Shown in pieces: positions 8,885-19,159 of a DNA stretch of 64,000 nt. The notes beneath the pieces are model-generated. The model was not told the origin of the DNA. It searched no databases and worked only from the letters and a program-made list of their open reading frames with translations. Origin of the DNA: JBOGCH01 sp051656645 (GTDB taxonomy: Bacteria > Bacteroidota > Bacteroidia > Bacteroidales > Marinifilaceae); contig JBOGCH010000042.1 in assembly GCA_051656645.1 (NCBI GenBank), positions 1-64,000 of the forward strand. The letters are read 5' to 3'. How positions within the stretch are numbered: position 1 is the stretch's first letter; each line of letters begins with the position of its first letter. A program made the position numbers and the translations under genes.

Positions 8885-9574
8885 CTATCTTAAACCTTCT
8901 AGAAAGGCTTTCCATAAATTATCGTCCTTAGGAGGTGCCGCTACAATACGAACTTGCACCTTTGTAACAGGATGAATAAAACTAATTTCGCGTGCATGAA
9001 GCGATATTCCTCCATTTTCATTTGAACGCGGATAACCATACTTCAAATCTCCTCGAATAGGCATTCCTTCGCGTGCTAACTGACAGCGTATCTGATGATG
9101 TCTACCCGTATGTAATTTTACCTCTAATAAATAATATCGATTAGAACGACCTTTAAGCTGATACTCCAATACAGCCTTTTTAGCTCCTGCTTTCGCTTTT
9201 ACTGAGGCATGCGATTTGTTTTTATTTGTATCACGCGTTAAATAATGTGTCAACTCTGCATGATCTTGCTCAGGCAGTTTTCCAACTATTGCCCAATATA
9301 TTTTAGATATTTCTTTGTCTTCTTCTTGAAACATCTTATTAAGTCGAGTCAAAGCCTTACTTGTTCTCGCAAAGATAACAACCCCACTAACAGGACGGTC
9401 TATTCTGTGAGGAACACCCAAGAAAACATCACCTGGCTTGTTGTATTTTTTCTTTATATATGCTTTTACCTCTTCGCTAAGAGGCACATCTCCCGTTTTA
9501 TCGGCTTGAACAATATCAGAGACTTTCTTATTGACAGCAATGATATGATTGTCCTCGTATAGTACTTCTATCAT
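8885..9574 (-). CDS. RluA-family RNA pseudouridine synthase
   Basis: Converts specific uridines in rRNA or tRNA to pseudouridine. The signature HRIDRPVSGVVIFA (from residue 56) contains catalytic Asp59, and LHTGRHHQIRCQLA is the conserved C-terminal motif of the RluA group. The 229-residue length and the absence of an N-terminal S4 domain point to the short RluA/TruC-like forms rather than RluC/D. It is 22 bases downstream of panB and likely co-transcribed. The exact target base cannot be deduced. Confidence 0.92.
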   Translation of the reverse strand: MIEVLYEDNHIIAVNKKVSDIVQADKTGDVPLSEEVKAYIKKKYNKPGDVFLGVPHRIDRPVSGVVIFARTSKALTRLNKMFQEEDKEISKIYWAIVGKLPEQDHAELTHYLTRDTNKNKSHASVKAKAGAKKAVLEYQLKGRSNRYYLLEVKLHTGRHHQIRCQLAREGMPIRGDLKYGYPRSNENGGISLHAREISFIHPVTKVQVRIVAAPPKDDNLWKAFLEGLR

Positions 9575-9596
9575 AATAATCTATTTAATTTAAGAA

Positions 9597-10412
9597 CTAA
9601 TATTGTTCTCTTTCATTCGGAAAATCTCCACTCTTCACATCATTAATATAGTTACCCACGGCACCTAACATTTCCGCATAAAGATTGTGATATCTACGTA
9701 GAAAACGCGGTGAGAACTCTTGATTGATTCCTAACATATCATGTACAACCAACACTTGCCCATCAACACCGCCACCTGCACCAATTCCTATAACTGGTAT
9801 AGAGATTTCTTTTGCTACACGTTCCGCAAGCGTCGCAGGTATCTTTTCAAGAACAATCCCAAAACATCCTGTTTCCTGCAATAAGTGAGCATCTTTAATC
9901 AGTTTCTCTGCCTCAGCCTCCTGTTTAGCACGCACAGCATATGTTCCAAACTTATGAATGCTTTGCGGTGTAAGACCCAAATGTCCCATTACAGGGATTC
10001 CAGCCGATAAAATTCTCTGTACAGATTCAATTATCTCCTCACCACCTTCAAGCTTTACTGCATCGGCAGCTGTTTCTTTCATGATTCTAATAGCAGAAGC
10101 TAATGCCTCTTTACTGTTTCCTTGGTAACTACCAAAAGGCATATCAACAACCACAAGGGCACGCTGAACACCGCGAACAACCGATGCACCATGGTAGATC
10201 ATCTGATCCAACGTCATTGGTAACGTTGTTTCATTCCCTGCCATTACATTCGAGGCCGAATCACCTACTAATATTATATCTATTCCCGCTTGGTCAACAA
10301 TACGAGCCATTGAGTAATCATAAGCTGTTAGCATACTGATTTTCTCTCCCCTCAGCTTCATCTCAGATAAAACATGAGTAGTTACAACTTTTACAGAAGA
10401 TTGTGTAGACAT
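9597..10412 (-). CDS. panB: 3-methyl-2-oxobutanoate hydroxymethyltransferase
   Basis: First enzyme of pantothenate synthesis: transfers a hydroxymethyl group from methylene-tetrahydrofolate to 2-oxoisovalerate, giving ketopantoate. [10 protein letters not shown] and [13 protein letters not shown] (Mg2+ ligand Asp51), [18 protein letters not shown] and [19 protein letters not shown] are all characteristic. The 271-residue length is normal. No panC or panD gene lies nearby; neighbours are an RluA-type gene downstream and psd upstream, both on the same strand. Confidence 0.97.
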   Translation of the reverse strand: MSTQSSVKVVTTHVLSEMKLRGEKISMLTAYDYSMARIVDQAGIDIILVGDSASNVMAGNETTLPMTLDQMIYHGASVVRGVQRALVVVDMPFGSYQGNSKEALASAIRIMKETAADAVKLEGGEEIIESVQRILSAGIPVMGHLGLTPQSIHKFGTYAVRAKQEAEAEKLIKDAHLLQETGCFGIVLEKIPATLAERVAKEISIPVIGIGAGGGVDGQVLVVHDMLGINQEFSPRFLRRYHNLYAEMLGAVGNYINDVKSGDFPNEREQY

Positions 10413-10447
10413 CTTAAATGTATAATGAATAAATTCCTGATGGAATA

Positions 10448-11104
10448 TTAATTAAAAGTACCGATTACAGTTTGTGAACCAACTGTTTTTTCATCTAACT
10501 TTACATTGATCTTAGTACCTAGAGGAAGGAATAAATCTACTCTAGATCCAAATTTAATAAAACCAGCGTGTTTATCTTGGCTTGCTTTATCTCCAACCTT
10601 CGCATAACAAACAATTCGTCTTGCCATCGCTCCGGCAATCTGTCTCATTAAAATCTCTTGTCCGTTTTTAGCCTCAACAACAATTGTTGTACGCTCATTC
10701 TCTGTTGAAGATTTTGGCAGATAAGCTGCTGCAAAATTTCCCTTATGGTATTTGAAATACTTAACGACACCATTTACCGGAAACCAGTTGATATGAACAT
10801 TAAAAATATTCATAAAGATAGAAACCTGGATTCGCTTATCTTTAAAATATTCGCCTTCTTCAGTCTCCTCAATTACAACTATTTTCCCATCAGCAGGAGC
10901 GATAATTTTATTATCATCCATGATGATAAGTCTATTTGGAAAACGGAAGAAATTAACCATTAGTCCATAAATAATAACTGATATCGCTAACACAATACCA
11001 AATACTATCATATTACCGATAAAATAATATACCAACAGATTAATAATAGCTAAGATGCAAAACGCTTTTACTAATATCCCAAATCCTGCTTTGTGAAGTG
11101 TCAT
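10448..11104 (-). CDS. psd: Phosphatidylserine decarboxylase (short, PSD-A type)
   Basis: Makes phosphatidylethanolamine from phosphatidylserine. Two N-terminal membrane segments (about 10-50) anchor it. The self-cleavage site that creates the pyruvoyl group is Gly186-Ser187 in [21 protein letters not shown] and [13 protein letters not shown] are conserved family motifs. At 218 residues it is the compact form typical of Bacteroidetes and archaea-like PSDs. A terminator (11191-11234) separates it from cdsA, which encodes the enzyme making its CDP-diacylglycerol precursor. Confidence 0.95.
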   Translation of the reverse strand: MTLHKAGFGILVKAFCILAIINLLVYYFIGNMIVFGIVLAISVIIYGLMVNFFRFPNRLIIMDDNKIIAPADGKIVVIEETEEGEYFKDKRIQVSIFMNIFNVHINWFPVNGVVKYFKYHKGNFAAAYLPKSSTENERTTIVVEAKNGQEILMRQIAGAMARRIVCYAKVGDKASQDKHAGFIKFGSRVDLFLPLGTKINVKLDEKTVGSQTVIGTFN

Positions 11105-11190
11105 ACCTTAAAAATTTAATTCTTTTCTTATTTTGAACCGGCAAAGATAATGGTTTTCACCGAAAAATTTAAATTACTAAGCAAAATAAA

Positions 11191-11234
11191 ATAGACATTG
11201 CTTACATATAATTCATACGCAAAGCAATGTCTAT
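11191..11234 (-). terminator. Terminator of the rsfS-ftsH-cdsA transcript
   Basis: Perfect 13-bp stem (11191-11203 with 11222-11234), followed on the minus strand by a T-rich tract. It ends just past the cdsA stop codon. Confidence 0.8.
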
Positions 11235-11239
11235 GGTTA

Positions 11240-12049
11240 TCAATATACTAGAACCATATATATAAATATGGCAGGTATTGCAAAAATTACTGAGTCTATC
11301 CTGTCAAGCAAGCCTCCATGCCCGGGAATTATCTTACCCGAATCCTTTATCTCTATGCTCCTTTTAAACATTGACTCAATCAAATCGCCAAAAATTCCAA
11401 ATACAACAACTATTAGTGAAAGAATAAAACCTTCTACCCTATCAAATCCAGTCAGGAAGGGAGCAATAAAAACACCTGCTACAATGGTACAAACTCCACC
11501 ACCAATAGCTCCTTCCCAGGACTTCTTAGGCGAAATTCTCGGAAACAACTTATGTTTTCCAAATTGCGAGCCTGATAAATAAGCAAATGTATCATTTATC
11601 CATACCAAAATAAATGGATAAAAAATTATACCTGGATTCCAACTTCCTGTACTTACATACGGCAAATAGGTAAGCATTACAAAAGTAAGCGATATATATA
11701 CCAATCCGTAATATGCAAATGCCAAATTCTGAAAGGCATGCTGTTTTTTCCTATATAATTCCCAAATACTTAACACAAACGTCAATGCGGCAAACCACCA
11801 ATATCCTTTAATATAACCGTATTGAACGGCTAAGAAGCCGGCAGTAAATAATGCACTTCCGCAAATCACAAACATGGGTTTATTTACCTTAATGTTTAGC
11901 ACACGCACCATCTCGGCAAACTCATACAACGCAACTATATTTAATACAAAGAACAACACAAAGTATGTCCATGGACTAATATAGATACAAGCGGTTAATA
12001 ACACCACAAATAAAAAACCACTTATTATACGTTTTACAAAATTATTCAC
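11240..12049 (-). CDS. cdsA: Phosphatidate cytidylyltransferase
   Basis: Membrane enzyme that makes CDP-diacylglycerol from phosphatidate and CTP, the branch point of phospholipid synthesis. Several hydrophobic segments span the first 180 residues. SPKKSWEGAIGG and the C-terminal signature FGDLIESMFKRS..IKDSG..IPGHGGLLDRIDS are the CdsA fingerprint with its metal-binding Asp residues. The gene begins 6 bases after ftsH ends and belongs to the rsfS-ftsH-cdsA transcript, an arrangement usual in Bacteroidetes. Confidence 0.97.
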   Translation of the reverse strand: MNNFVKRIISGFLFVVLLTACIYISPWTYFVLFFVLNIVALYEFAEMVRVLNIKVNKPMFVICGSALFTAGFLAVQYGYIKGYWWFAALTFVLSIWELYRKKQHAFQNLAFAYYGLVYISLTFVMLTYLPYVSTGSWNPGIIFYPFILVWINDTFAYLSGSQFGKHKLFPRISPKKSWEGAIGGGVCTIVAGVFIAPFLTGFDRVEGFILSLIVVVFGIFGDLIESMFKRSIEIKDSGKIIPGHGGLLDRIDSVIFAIPAIFIYMVLVY

Positions 12050-12055
12050 ATCAAC

Positions 12056-14146
12056 TTAATTTAAATTCTTAGTCTCAACACAATGAACATCCTCTTTTGC
12101 TGTTTCATTGGCCTCTTTGTCTTCCTCGTTTGTGCCTGTAACATTTTCAGGTGTCACAGCTTCTTTTTTAACCTCTTCCTTACGTTGAACAACTTCCTCT
12201 TCACCCCATGGACGTTTACCTAAAATATCTTCCATATCTTCAGCAAAAATCACCTCTCTATCCAATAGTAACTCTGCAACCTGCGTATGCTGATCTCTGT
12301 AATCGGTCAATAACTTCTTCGCTCTAGCATAAGCACTTTCAACTAAACATTTAACCTCTGCGTCAATCGTTTCAGCCGTTTGTTCTGAATATGGTTTTGT
12401 AAATGCAAAATCACTCTGTCCTGTCGAATCATAGTAACTCAAATTACCAATCTTCTCACTCATTCCGTATATTGCAACCATAGCGTAAGCCATTTTTGTT
12501 GCTCGCTCTAAGTCGTTCTGAGCACCCGTAGAGATATTTCCAAACGTTAATTCCTCAGCTGCACGTCCACCTAACAGTGAACACATCTGATCCATTAACT
12601 CTTCTTTTGTCGTAAGCTGTCTTTCCTTTGGTGTATACCATGCAGCTCCTAACGCTTTTCCACGAGGAACAATGGTAACTTTTAATAATGGATGTCCATA
12701 CTCCAACAACCAAGAGGTCGTAGCATGTCCAGCCTCATGGTACGCAATTGCTTTTTTCTCGCGTACTGTAATTATCTTACTTTTCTTCTCTAAACCACCT
12801 ACAATTCTATCAATCGCTGACATAAAGTCAGACATATCAACTTCATTCTTTTCATGTCTGGCAGCTATCAATGCCGCTTCGTTAGTAACATTGGCAATAT
12901 CCGCACCACAAAATCCTGCAGTCTGCTTAGCCAAACTCTCAACATTTACATCATTACCTAATTTAAGCGCTTTCAGATGCACTTTAAATATTTGCTCTCT
13001 ATCCTTTAATTCAGGTAAATCCACATAAATTTGTCGGTCAAAACGGCCAGCTCTCAACAAGGCACCATCTAAGATGTCCGCGCGGTTTGTCGCAGCAACA
13101 ACAATTACACCCGAGTTGGTTTCAAAACCATCCATCTCAGTCAATAATTGATTAAGCGTATTCTCGCGCTCATCATTCGAATTCATATTGGCATTCTTAC
13201 CACGAGCTCTACCAATAGCATCAATCTCATCAATAAAGATAATACATGGCGATTTCTCCTTTGCTTGTTTAAATAGATCACGTACACGCGAAGCCCCTAC
13301 TCCCACAAACATTTCAACGAAATCCGATCCTGACATAGAAAAGAACGGCACATTAGCTTCGCCCGCCATAGCTTTCGCCATTAACGTTTTTCCGGTTCCC
13401 GGAGGGCCTACCAATAGTACTCCTTTAGGTATTTTTCCGCCTAATTTTGTATACTTATCCGGCGATTTCAAGAACGATACAATCTCTTCAACCTCCTCCT
13501 TAGCCTCTGCTAATCCGGCAACATCCTTAAATGTAATATTTACACTATTTTCTTTATCAAAAAGTTTAGCTTGGGATTTCCCAACGTTAAATACTCCACC
13601 TGGACCTCCGCCACCTTTGCCCATACGTCTAAAGATGAACATCCAAACAAGTACAATAAGTAATATTGGTAATAAGATCGAAATTATATCTCCCCAACCA
13701 TCATACTCCTTCCCATAGTCTACTTCAGGTTTTTCAGCCATACCCTCAATGGCCTCGTTCAAGCTATTCTCAAAATATTCGCTCGAACCGATATTAAAAT
13801 AAAATTGCGGGCCAACTGATTCATTCTTAAAACCTTTACTCGTAAGTTTCGAGTAATTCTCAATTTTGTCAGGCTTCAAATAAACATCAACTTTACCCTT
13901 ATTAGTTATAACATCTAGCTTCGATATATCGCCGGCTTTTAGCATGTTGGTTTTCACCTCCTGCCATGTTGTCTGTACCGGCTCCGTACGCATATTTATA
14001 AATTGGAACCCTATAATTACTGCAGCTATTAATAAATAAACCCAGTAGCCATTAAAACGCTGAAAATTCTTTTTACTTCCATTTCCCAATGGCGAAAAGT
14101 TTCGTCCTCCACTATTGTTTTTGTCTTTAATATCTTGATCTCCCAT
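12056..14146 (-). CDS. ftsH: ATP-dependent zinc metalloprotease FtsH
   Basis: Membrane-anchored AAA+ protease that degrades unstable cytoplasmic and membrane proteins. Two membrane helices (about 33-51 and 153-171) flank a periplasmic domain. Walker A GPPGTGKT (247-254), Walker B IIFIDE (302-307), the AAA second region of homology with [17 protein letters not shown], and the zinc-binding HEAGH (470-474) are all present. The 696-residue length is typical of Bacteroidetes; the C-terminal tail (after about 650) is Glu/Lys-rich and low-complexity. It lies between rsfS and cdsA with 23- and 6-base gaps. Confidence 0.98.
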   Translation of the reverse strand: MGDQDIKDKNNSGGRNFSPLGNGSKKNFQRFNGYWVYLLIAAVIIGFQFINMRTEPVQTTWQEVKTNMLKAGDISKLDVITNKGKVDVYLKPDKIENYSKLTSKGFKNESVGPQFYFNIGSSEYFENSLNEAIEGMAEKPEVDYGKEYDGWGDIISILLPILLIVLVWMFIFRRMGKGGGGPGGVFNVGKSQAKLFDKENSVNITFKDVAGLAEAKEEVEEIVSFLKSPDKYTKLGGKIPKGVLLVGPPGTGKTLMAKAMAGEANVPFFSMSGSDFVEMFVGVGASRVRDLFKQAKEKSPCIIFIDEIDAIGRARGKNANMNSNDERENTLNQLLTEMDGFETNSGVIVVAATNRADILDGALLRAGRFDRQIYVDLPELKDREQIFKVHLKALKLGNDVNVESLAKQTAGFCGADIANVTNEAALIAARHEKNEVDMSDFMSAIDRIVGGLEKKSKIITVREKKAIAYHEAGHATTSWLLEYGHPLLKVTIVPRGKALGAAWYTPKERQLTTKEELMDQMCSLLGGRAAEELTFGNISTGAQNDLERATKMAYAMVAIYGMSEKIGNLSYYDSTGQSDFAFTKPYSEQTAETIDAEVKCLVESAYARAKKLLTDYRDQHTQVAELLLDREVIFAEDMEDILGKRPWGEEEVVQRKEEVKKEAVTPENVTGTNEEDKEANETAKEDVHCVETKNLN

Positions 14147-14169
14147 AAAATAAAGATTTTCTTTTTTGT

Positions 14170-14526
14170 TTACTCCGAAGGAATTTCTGTAATTTTTCCA
14201 TCTGCCCAGAAATCTTCCAACTGATAATAATCCCTTAATTCTTTAATAAATACATGTACCACAACATCGCCATAATCCAAAATCACCCATTGCGATTCAT
14301 TGAATCCCTCACAGTGATAAGGCTTCTCCCCGAGCTGTTCAATAATCTCGTCTCTCAAAGAGTGTGCCAAACTGGAAACATGTGTTGTTGAGGTTCCATT
14401 ACATACTACGAAAAACTTACAGAAACAGTTCTCTATTTCTCGTACATCTATTTTCACAATATGCTCAGCTTTGTGCTGATCTAAAATATCTACTATCCTA
14501 TCTGCTAATATTTCTGTTTCTAACAT
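14170..14526 (-). CDS. rsfS: Ribosomal silencing factor RsfS
   Basis: Binds ribosomal protein uL14 and blocks joining of the subunits when nutrients are scarce. The 118-residue protein shows the Iojap/RsfS core: DRIVDILDQHKAEHIVKIDV, CFCKFFVVCNGTSTTHVSSLA, and YHCEGFNESQWVILDYGDVVVHVF. It is first in the rsfS-ftsH-cdsA transcript, 23 bases before ftsH, with a near-consensus promoter upstream. Confidence 0.95.
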   Translation of the reverse strand: MLETEILADRIVDILDQHKAEHIVKIDVREIENCFCKFFVVCNGTSTTHVSSLAHSLRDEIIEQLGEKPYHCEGFNESQWVILDYGDVVVHVFIKELRDYYQLEDFWADGKITEIPSE

Positions 14527-14546
14527 TATTTTGCATTTTCAATTTA

Positions 14547-14578
14547 CAAATATACATTAATATCCACGAAAAACTAAA
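14547..14578 (-). promoter_or_regulatory. Likely promoter of rsfS-ftsH-cdsA
   Basis: Minus strand TTTA (14578-14575), 20-base spacer, TATATTTG (14554-14547). One mismatch from the -33 TTTG and a full match to -7 TAnnTTTG. Confidence 0.55.
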
Positions 14579-14640
14579 CTTTCTCAATTTTTATATAGAT
14601 TTGCGTATCTATTCATACGACAAAACAAAAGATATAGATT

Positions 14641-15735
14641 ATGGAAAAATATAAAATCTCTATGGTTCCCGGTCCGGTACACATTCCGGCACAAATTTTA
14701 AAAGCTGGCGCGCACGATTTTGGTTCTGCCGATCTTGAAGAGGATTTCTTTGCACTCTACAAAGGTACTCAAGCCATGCTACAACGTATCATGAAAACGC
14801 GCAGTGACATTGTCATCCAAACAGGCGAAGGGATGCTTGCACTTTGGAGCGCATTAAAAAGCACGTTAAATCCGGGCGATCGAGTTCTTGCCATTTCAAC
14901 CGGAATCTTCGGACATGGCATTGGTCAAATGGCAGAAGCCATTGGATGCGAAGTACATACCATTGGCTTTGGATTTGATGAATCGGCAAATGATTATGAC
15001 TTAATAGAAAAGGCTATCATCGACTTCCGTCCCAAAATGATAACAATGGTTCAAAACGAAACACCAAGCGGTGTAGAAAACCCGGTTGAACCTATCGGAT
15101 TATTAAAACAAAAACACAACATTCCGCTTCTATACGTAGACGCGGTTTCCGGCATTGGTGGCAGCGAAGTACTAACAGACAAGTGGAACATTGACCTATG
15201 TTTAGGAGCTACACAAAAATGCTTGTCAGCACCTGCTAATTTGTCATTCCTTTCTGTCAGCACTCAAGCTTGGGAAATTATTGAGCAGGTTAACTACGTA
15301 GGTTATGACGCATTATTACCATTCAAAGACGCTGTAAAAAACCACTACTTCCCATACACACCATACTGGCAGGGAATTGCTCAGCTACATGAAGCATGTC
15401 AAATGCTACTTGAGGAAGGGTTAACTTTGGCAATAGAACGTCACAAAACTGTTGCAGAATATTGCCGCACAAAAGCGTTAAAAATGGGACTTAAACTATT
15501 CCCTGCACCCGATGCTACTCCATCATCAACAGTAACTGCCATCTATGTTCCTGAAAACATGACATGGCAAGAACTAGACACTGCAATGCGAGAAAAAGGC
15601 ATCGTCCTAGGTGGTAATTACGGATGTCTTGACGGCGAAGTATTCCGCATTGGACACATGGGCTCTCAAGCCAATAAAAACTGGGTAAAAGAAACAATGG
15701 ATACTCTTGCCGAAATATTAAAAAAAGAGGCGTAG
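14641..15735 (+). CDS. Class V aminotransferase (alanine-glyoxylate aminotransferase-like)
   Basis: PLP-dependent enzyme of the AGXT/serine-glyoxylate subgroup. The start YKISMVPGPVHIP is typical, PLP phosphate and ring contacts are in TGEGMLALWS and YVDAVSGIGG, and the Schiff-base Lys193 is in GATQKCLSAP. The C-terminal GNYGCLDGEVFRIGHMG carries the substrate-carboxylate Arg region. The 364-residue length is normal. Real amino donor and acceptor are not determined by sequence; alanine/serine with glyoxylate or pyruvate are usual. It reads away from rsfS and is followed by an unrelated gene. Confidence 0.88.
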   Translation: MEKYKISMVPGPVHIPAQILKAGAHDFGSADLEEDFFALYKGTQAMLQRIMKTRSDIVIQTGEGMLALWSALKSTLNPGDRVLAISTGIFGHGIGQMAEAIGCEVHTIGFGFDESANDYDLIEKAIIDFRPKMITMVQNETPSGVENPVEPIGLLKQKHNIPLLYVDAVSGIGGSEVLTDKWNIDLCLGATQKCLSAPANLSFLSVSTQAWEIIEQVNYVGYDALLPFKDAVKNHYFPYTPYWQGIAQLHEACQMLLEEGLTLAIERHKTVAEYCRTKALKMGLKLFPAPDATPSSTVTAIYVPENMTWQELDTAMREKGIVLGGNYGCLDGEVFRIGHMGSQANKNWVKETMDTLAEILKKEA

Positions 15736-15847
15736 ATATTTTCTATATTACTTAACTTGATTAAATTCGCTTTCGTATAATGTGATATTTTTTATTACAT
15801 ATATTTTAAGACAATTAACAGTGTAATATATTAAAAAACAACTCAAT

Positions 15848-16432
15848 ATGAACTATAAACTAAGTTTCACCTCTGCCGATGACTCTCGCTTCTTATGTGA
15901 GATTGTCATCAACGACCAACAAACATTTCTAGATCTTCACAACAAGATCATTGAAGCGCTAAACTATGACGGCTCACAAATGGCTTCATTTTTTATGCTC
16001 GACAATGCAAAAAACAGAACACAGGAGATCTCTTTAGTGGACATGATTACCGACGAAGAGCAAAATGAAGACACGCTTATCATGAATAAAACAACCATTC
16101 ATGAAGTTGTGGCTACAGGATGTACTGAAATGGAATATGTATTCGATTTCTTCGCTGACAGATTCTTCAACATTACTATCGACGGCGAATATGCAGCACC
16201 ACTTAAAGAATATCCATATTGTATTAAATTAAAAGGTGAAGTTCCAGAACAAACAGACTTCAATCTTGAGGACGATTGGAACGTAGCAGATATCAAAGAA
16301 GACGATGGATTCGATGATAGCTTCATGGACGAATTTGGCAATGACGAAGAATATCGTTCGGGATCAAGCTATGGAGGAGGTGACGATTACGACAAATACG
16401 AAAATCTCGATGACTATATCGACCGTTTATAA
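15848..16432 (+). CDS. Plasmid pRiA4b ORF-3-like protein
   Basis: Unknown-function protein with the pRiA4b ORF-3 fold in its N-terminal two thirds: YKLSFTSADDSRFLCEIVIN, TFLDLHNKIIEALNYD and MASFFMLD are the recognisable part. The last 60 residues are strongly acidic (runs of Asp and Glu with a Gly/Ser hinge, SSYGGGDDYD) and probably disordered. 194 residues. It is encoded directly upstream of miaA, separated by a terminator hairpin. The name derives from the family's first member; no mobile element is implied here. Role unknown. Confidence 0.8.
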   Translation: MNYKLSFTSADDSRFLCEIVINDQQTFLDLHNKIIEALNYDGSQMASFFMLDNAKNRTQEISLVDMITDEEQNEDTLIMNKTTIHEVVATGCTEMEYVFDFFADRFFNITIDGEYAAPLKEYPYCIKLKGEVPEQTDFNLEDDWNVADIKEDDGFDDSFMDEFGNDEEYRSGSSYGGGDDYDKYENLDDYIDRL

Positions 16433-16454
16433 TTCACTTATAATATAAAAATCC

Positions 16455-16496
16455 AAAGCTCAACATGATTGCTTCATTACAACCATGTTGAGCTTT
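16455..16496 (+). terminator. Terminator between the pRiA4b-like gene and miaA
   Basis: Perfect 13-bp stem (16455-16467 with 16484-16496) followed by Ts. It overlaps an upstream in-frame ATG of miaA (16469) and argues against that start. Confidence 0.8.
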
Positions 16497-16513
16497 TTAT
16501 CTTACAAAAAACT

Positions 16514-17419
16514 ATGCGCAAATCACTTATTGTACTATTAGGCCCCACCGGCGTCGGAAAAACAGATCTTTCCATAAATATCGCCAAACACTTTAACACA
16601 GAGATTGTCTCCTGCGACTCTCGCCAATTCTACAAAGAAATGCGCATAGGTACTGCCGTGCCCACTACAGAGCAGCTACAAGCAGTCCCACATCATTTTA
16701 TACAAACACTCTCCGTTACAGATTATTTTAACTCATGGCAATTCGAGGTCGAAGGTCTTAAATGCATTCACAATCTATTAACCACTCGTAACACAGCACT
16801 TATGACCGGAGGTTCCATGATGTACATCGATGCCATATGCAAAGGTATTGACGATATTCCTACCATCTCCGACGAATTACGCAAGGAATTATTAGATCTA
16901 TACAACGAAAAAGGTCTGCCCTACTTTCAAGAATGGCTAAAAGAGTTAGATCCTGTTTTCTATACACAAGTCGATCTTAACAACGGTAAACGCGTATTGC
17001 ATGCCGTCGAGGTATGCAAAATGGCCGGTGTCCCTTATTCTTCTCTCCGCACCAATATTGTACGGGATCGTGGGTTCAACATAATTAAAGTAGGACTTAA
17101 CCGCGACAAAGAAGAACTTTACAATCGCATCAACCTACGCGTAGACATCATGCTTCAAGAAGGACTAGAACAGGAAGCACGCAACATGCTCCCATACCGT
17201 CATCTCAACGCACTAAACACAGTGGGCTATAAAGAATTCTTTGAATATTTTGACGGAACAATCCCCTATGAGGAAGCCGTGCGTCTCATTAAACGCAACT
17301 CTCGTCGCTACGCCAAGAAACAACTATCCTGGTTTAACAGAGACAAAGACATCACCTGGTTTCACCCCGACCAGGAAAAAGAAATCATTGAACATATCAA
17401 TATAAAATGTAAAGAATAA
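16514..17419 (+). CDS. miaA: tRNA dimethylallyltransferase
   Basis: Adds the dimethylallyl group to A37 of tRNAs reading UNN codons. Start chosen at 16514 (MRKSLIVLLGPTGVGKTDLS) because the family begins just before the P-loop; the upstream ATG at 16469 is inside a terminator. P-loop GPTGVGKTD, SCDSRQFYKEM, GTAVPT, TGGSMMYIDAICKGIDDIP, RVLHAVEV and the C-terminal GYKEFFEY and RNSRRYAKKQLSWF are conserved. 301 residues, normal. Strong terminator at 17615-17664. Confidence 0.97.
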   Translation: MRKSLIVLLGPTGVGKTDLSINIAKHFNTEIVSCDSRQFYKEMRIGTAVPTTEQLQAVPHHFIQTLSVTDYFNSWQFEVEGLKCIHNLLTTRNTALMTGGSMMYIDAICKGIDDIPTISDELRKELLDLYNEKGLPYFQEWLKELDPVFYTQVDLNNGKRVLHAVEVCKMAGVPYSSLRTNIVRDRGFNIIKVGLNRDKEELYNRINLRVDIMLQEGLEQEARNMLPYRHLNALNTVGYKEFFEYFDGTIPYEEAVRLIKRNSRRYAKKQLSWFNRDKDITWFHPDQEKEIIEHINIKCKE

Positions 17420-17741
17420 TAAATCATATTACATTTCCCGAGGATAATCCTTTATGCTATACGATTGCTATAATTTTACTTATAAAAGCATCCCGCAACA
17501 CAGGACATCCACAACCATATTGACTATCAATATCCTAGAATTCAGTAAAATAACCAAACACATCAAGCATATCCACCAACAGCAACTTTAAATTAATAAC
17601 AGTTGCCCTATTTCTTGTAGTGGGTATGAATTCAGTTTATATACTAAATTCATACCCACTACAAAATTTTAACTGCTAATTTACGGAGTTAGCACCTCTA
17701 TCATAATTCACATTGAATAGAAATAGGCTCAATATAAGAGT
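17420..17741. other. Intergenic stretch
   Basis: No gene supported in this 322-base gap between convergent miaA and the RluF-type gene. It holds the miaA terminator (17615-17664) and A/T-rich sequence otherwise. Confidence 0.6.
17615..17664 (+). terminator. Strong hairpin downstream of miaA
   Basis: Perfect 18-bp stem (17615-17632 with 17647-17664) with a 14-base loop, followed by an A/T-rich tract. It lies about 200 bases after the miaA stop. Confidence 0.7.
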
Positions 17742-18926
17742 TTATCTGCGCTTAAATTTACTACTCGCTGGCGACTTTGTTCCTTTTCTTCCGGATGTTT
17801 GGCGTTTATTCCCGCCTTGTAACTTATTAGCAGCATCCGTTCTGCCTGCTCCACTACTCCTACTTGTTGTACCAGGTCTACCTGCTCCATTAGTCCTGCT
17901 TGTTGAACCAGGTCTACCTGTTCCGTTAGTCCCGCTTGCTGAACCAGGTCTACCTGTTCCGTTAGTCCTACTTGTTGAACTAGGTCTACCTGTTCCGTTA
18001 GTTCTACTTGCTGAACTAGGTCTACCTGCTCCGTTAGTCCCGCTTGCTGAACCTGATCTACCTGTTCCGTTAGTCCTACTTGCTGAACCAGGTCTAACTG
18101 TTCCGCTAGATCTGCTTGTTGAACCAGATCTATCTGTTCCACCGGTTCTAGCATTAGGCTTGTGTCCCGTAAACTTACGTGCACTACTTCTTGGCTTAGC
18201 AGGCTTAGTTACATTCGCATCATTCTCAGACTCTTCAATAAGCGAGAATAGTACTTCTAATTCATTAAGAGTAAGGTCTCGCCACTCCCCTTGCTTAATA
18301 TCTCCAAGGCTTATATGCATAATTTGTGTGCGTATCAACTTTGTAACTTCATAGCCAAAGTACTCACACATACGTCTAATCTGTCTATTTAAACCCTGTG
18401 TCAACACTATCTTAAACACATTTGGCGCAATCCTTGTAAGTTCACACTTTCGTGTTATCTGATCTAAAACAGGCACTCCTTTTGACATCTTTACCAAAAA
18501 CTCATCAGGAAAAGGACTGTTTACCGTCACTATATACTCCTTCTTATGATTGTTTCCTGCGCGAAGAATTTTATTAATTATATCGCCATCATTGGTTAAA
18601 AGAATAAGTCCCTGCGAATCTTTATCAAGTCTACCAATTGGAAACACTCGTTGATCATGACAAACGTAATCTATAATATTATCTTTATCATTTGTATCCG
18701 TGGTAGATACCACTCCCACCGGTTTATTAAAAGCTATATATACAGGCTCTATGTCATTCTTAACAAGTACCCCATTTACCTTAACCTTCTGTCCGGGAAG
18801 TACACGCATGCCTATTGTTGCCCGCTTCCCGTTTATAGTCACATGTCCCTGTTCTATATATCTATCTGCCTCACGACGGGAACATATTCCCGAACCGCTA
18901 ATGTATTTATTTAGTCTGTACTCCAT
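17742..18926 (-). CDS. rluF: RluF-type 23S rRNA pseudouridine synthase with repeat tail
   Basis: Makes pseudouridine in 23S rRNA (RluF acts at U2604, and to some degree U2605, in E. coli). Residues 1-55 are an S4 RNA-binding domain ([20 protein letters not shown]). The catalytic domain contains [19 protein letters not shown] with Asp101, [14 protein letters not shown], and [16 protein letters not shown], closest to RluF among RluB/E/F. After residue 240 the protein has a 150-residue Arg/Ser/Gly/Thr-rich tail that includes eight 12-residue repeats (266-361) and a basic end (SSKFKRR). The tail is absent from E. coli RluF; Arg/Gly-rich tails often bind RNA non-specifically (inference). Confidence 0.9.
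   Translation of the reverse strand: MEYRLNKYISGSGICSRREADRYIEQGHVTINGKRATIGMRVLPGQKVKVNGVLVKNDIEPVYIAFNKPVGVVSTTDTNDKDNIIDYVCHDQRVFPIGRLDKDSQGLILLTNDGDIINKILRAGNNHKKEYIVTVNSPFPDEFLVKMSKGVPVLDQITRKCELTRIAPNVFKIVLTQGLNRQIRRMCEYFGYEVTKLIRTQIMHISLGDIKQGEWRDLTLNELEVLFSLIEESENDANVTKPAKPRSSARKFTGHKPNARTGGTDRSGSTSRSSGTVRPGSASRTNGTGRSGSASGTNGAGRPSSASRTNGTGRPSSTSRTNGTGRPGSASGTNGTGRPGSTSRTNGAGRPGTTSRSSGAGRTDAANKLQGGNKRQTSGRKGTKSPASSKFKRR
17844..18131 (-). repeat. 36-bp minisatellite, eight units, inside rluF
   Basis: Eight in-frame 36-bp units encode the 12-residue repeat RPGSxSRTNGTG with small changes (residues 266-361). Long apparent reading frames on both strands across this segment are a side effect of the repeat. 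Confidence 0.9.
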
Positions 18927-19159
18927 TCTTTAACTATTAAAATGTTATCCGGAACAAAAGTACGCAAACTTTCCGGATATCAACAAATCTCCGCGCGTCA
19001 TCCTACTATAAAATCAATCATTTCTATCTTCAAACATCCATGGTGTACAAACGTATATATTGCATTATACACACGCAAAAAAGAAAAAACGGACATGTGT
19101 CTTGCCAATACACCACCCCTTACACTTATTTCTCATAACACTGTATCTCGATGCCATTC
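18927..19159. other. Intergenic stretch before the HNH remnant
   Basis: No gene is supported. A 73-codon plus-strand frame at 18942 has no family features and is not called. Confidence 0.5.

Noticed and set aside
16469..16513. Upstream ATG extending miaA by 15 residues
   Set aside because: It lies within the terminator hairpin of the previous gene, and the family starts at the Met before the P-loop.
17713..18354. Long plus-strand frame and overlapping minus-strand frame across the rluF tail
   Set aside because: Both are shadows created by the 36-bp repeats; the repeat is in frame with the pseudouridine synthase, which has all the family motifs.
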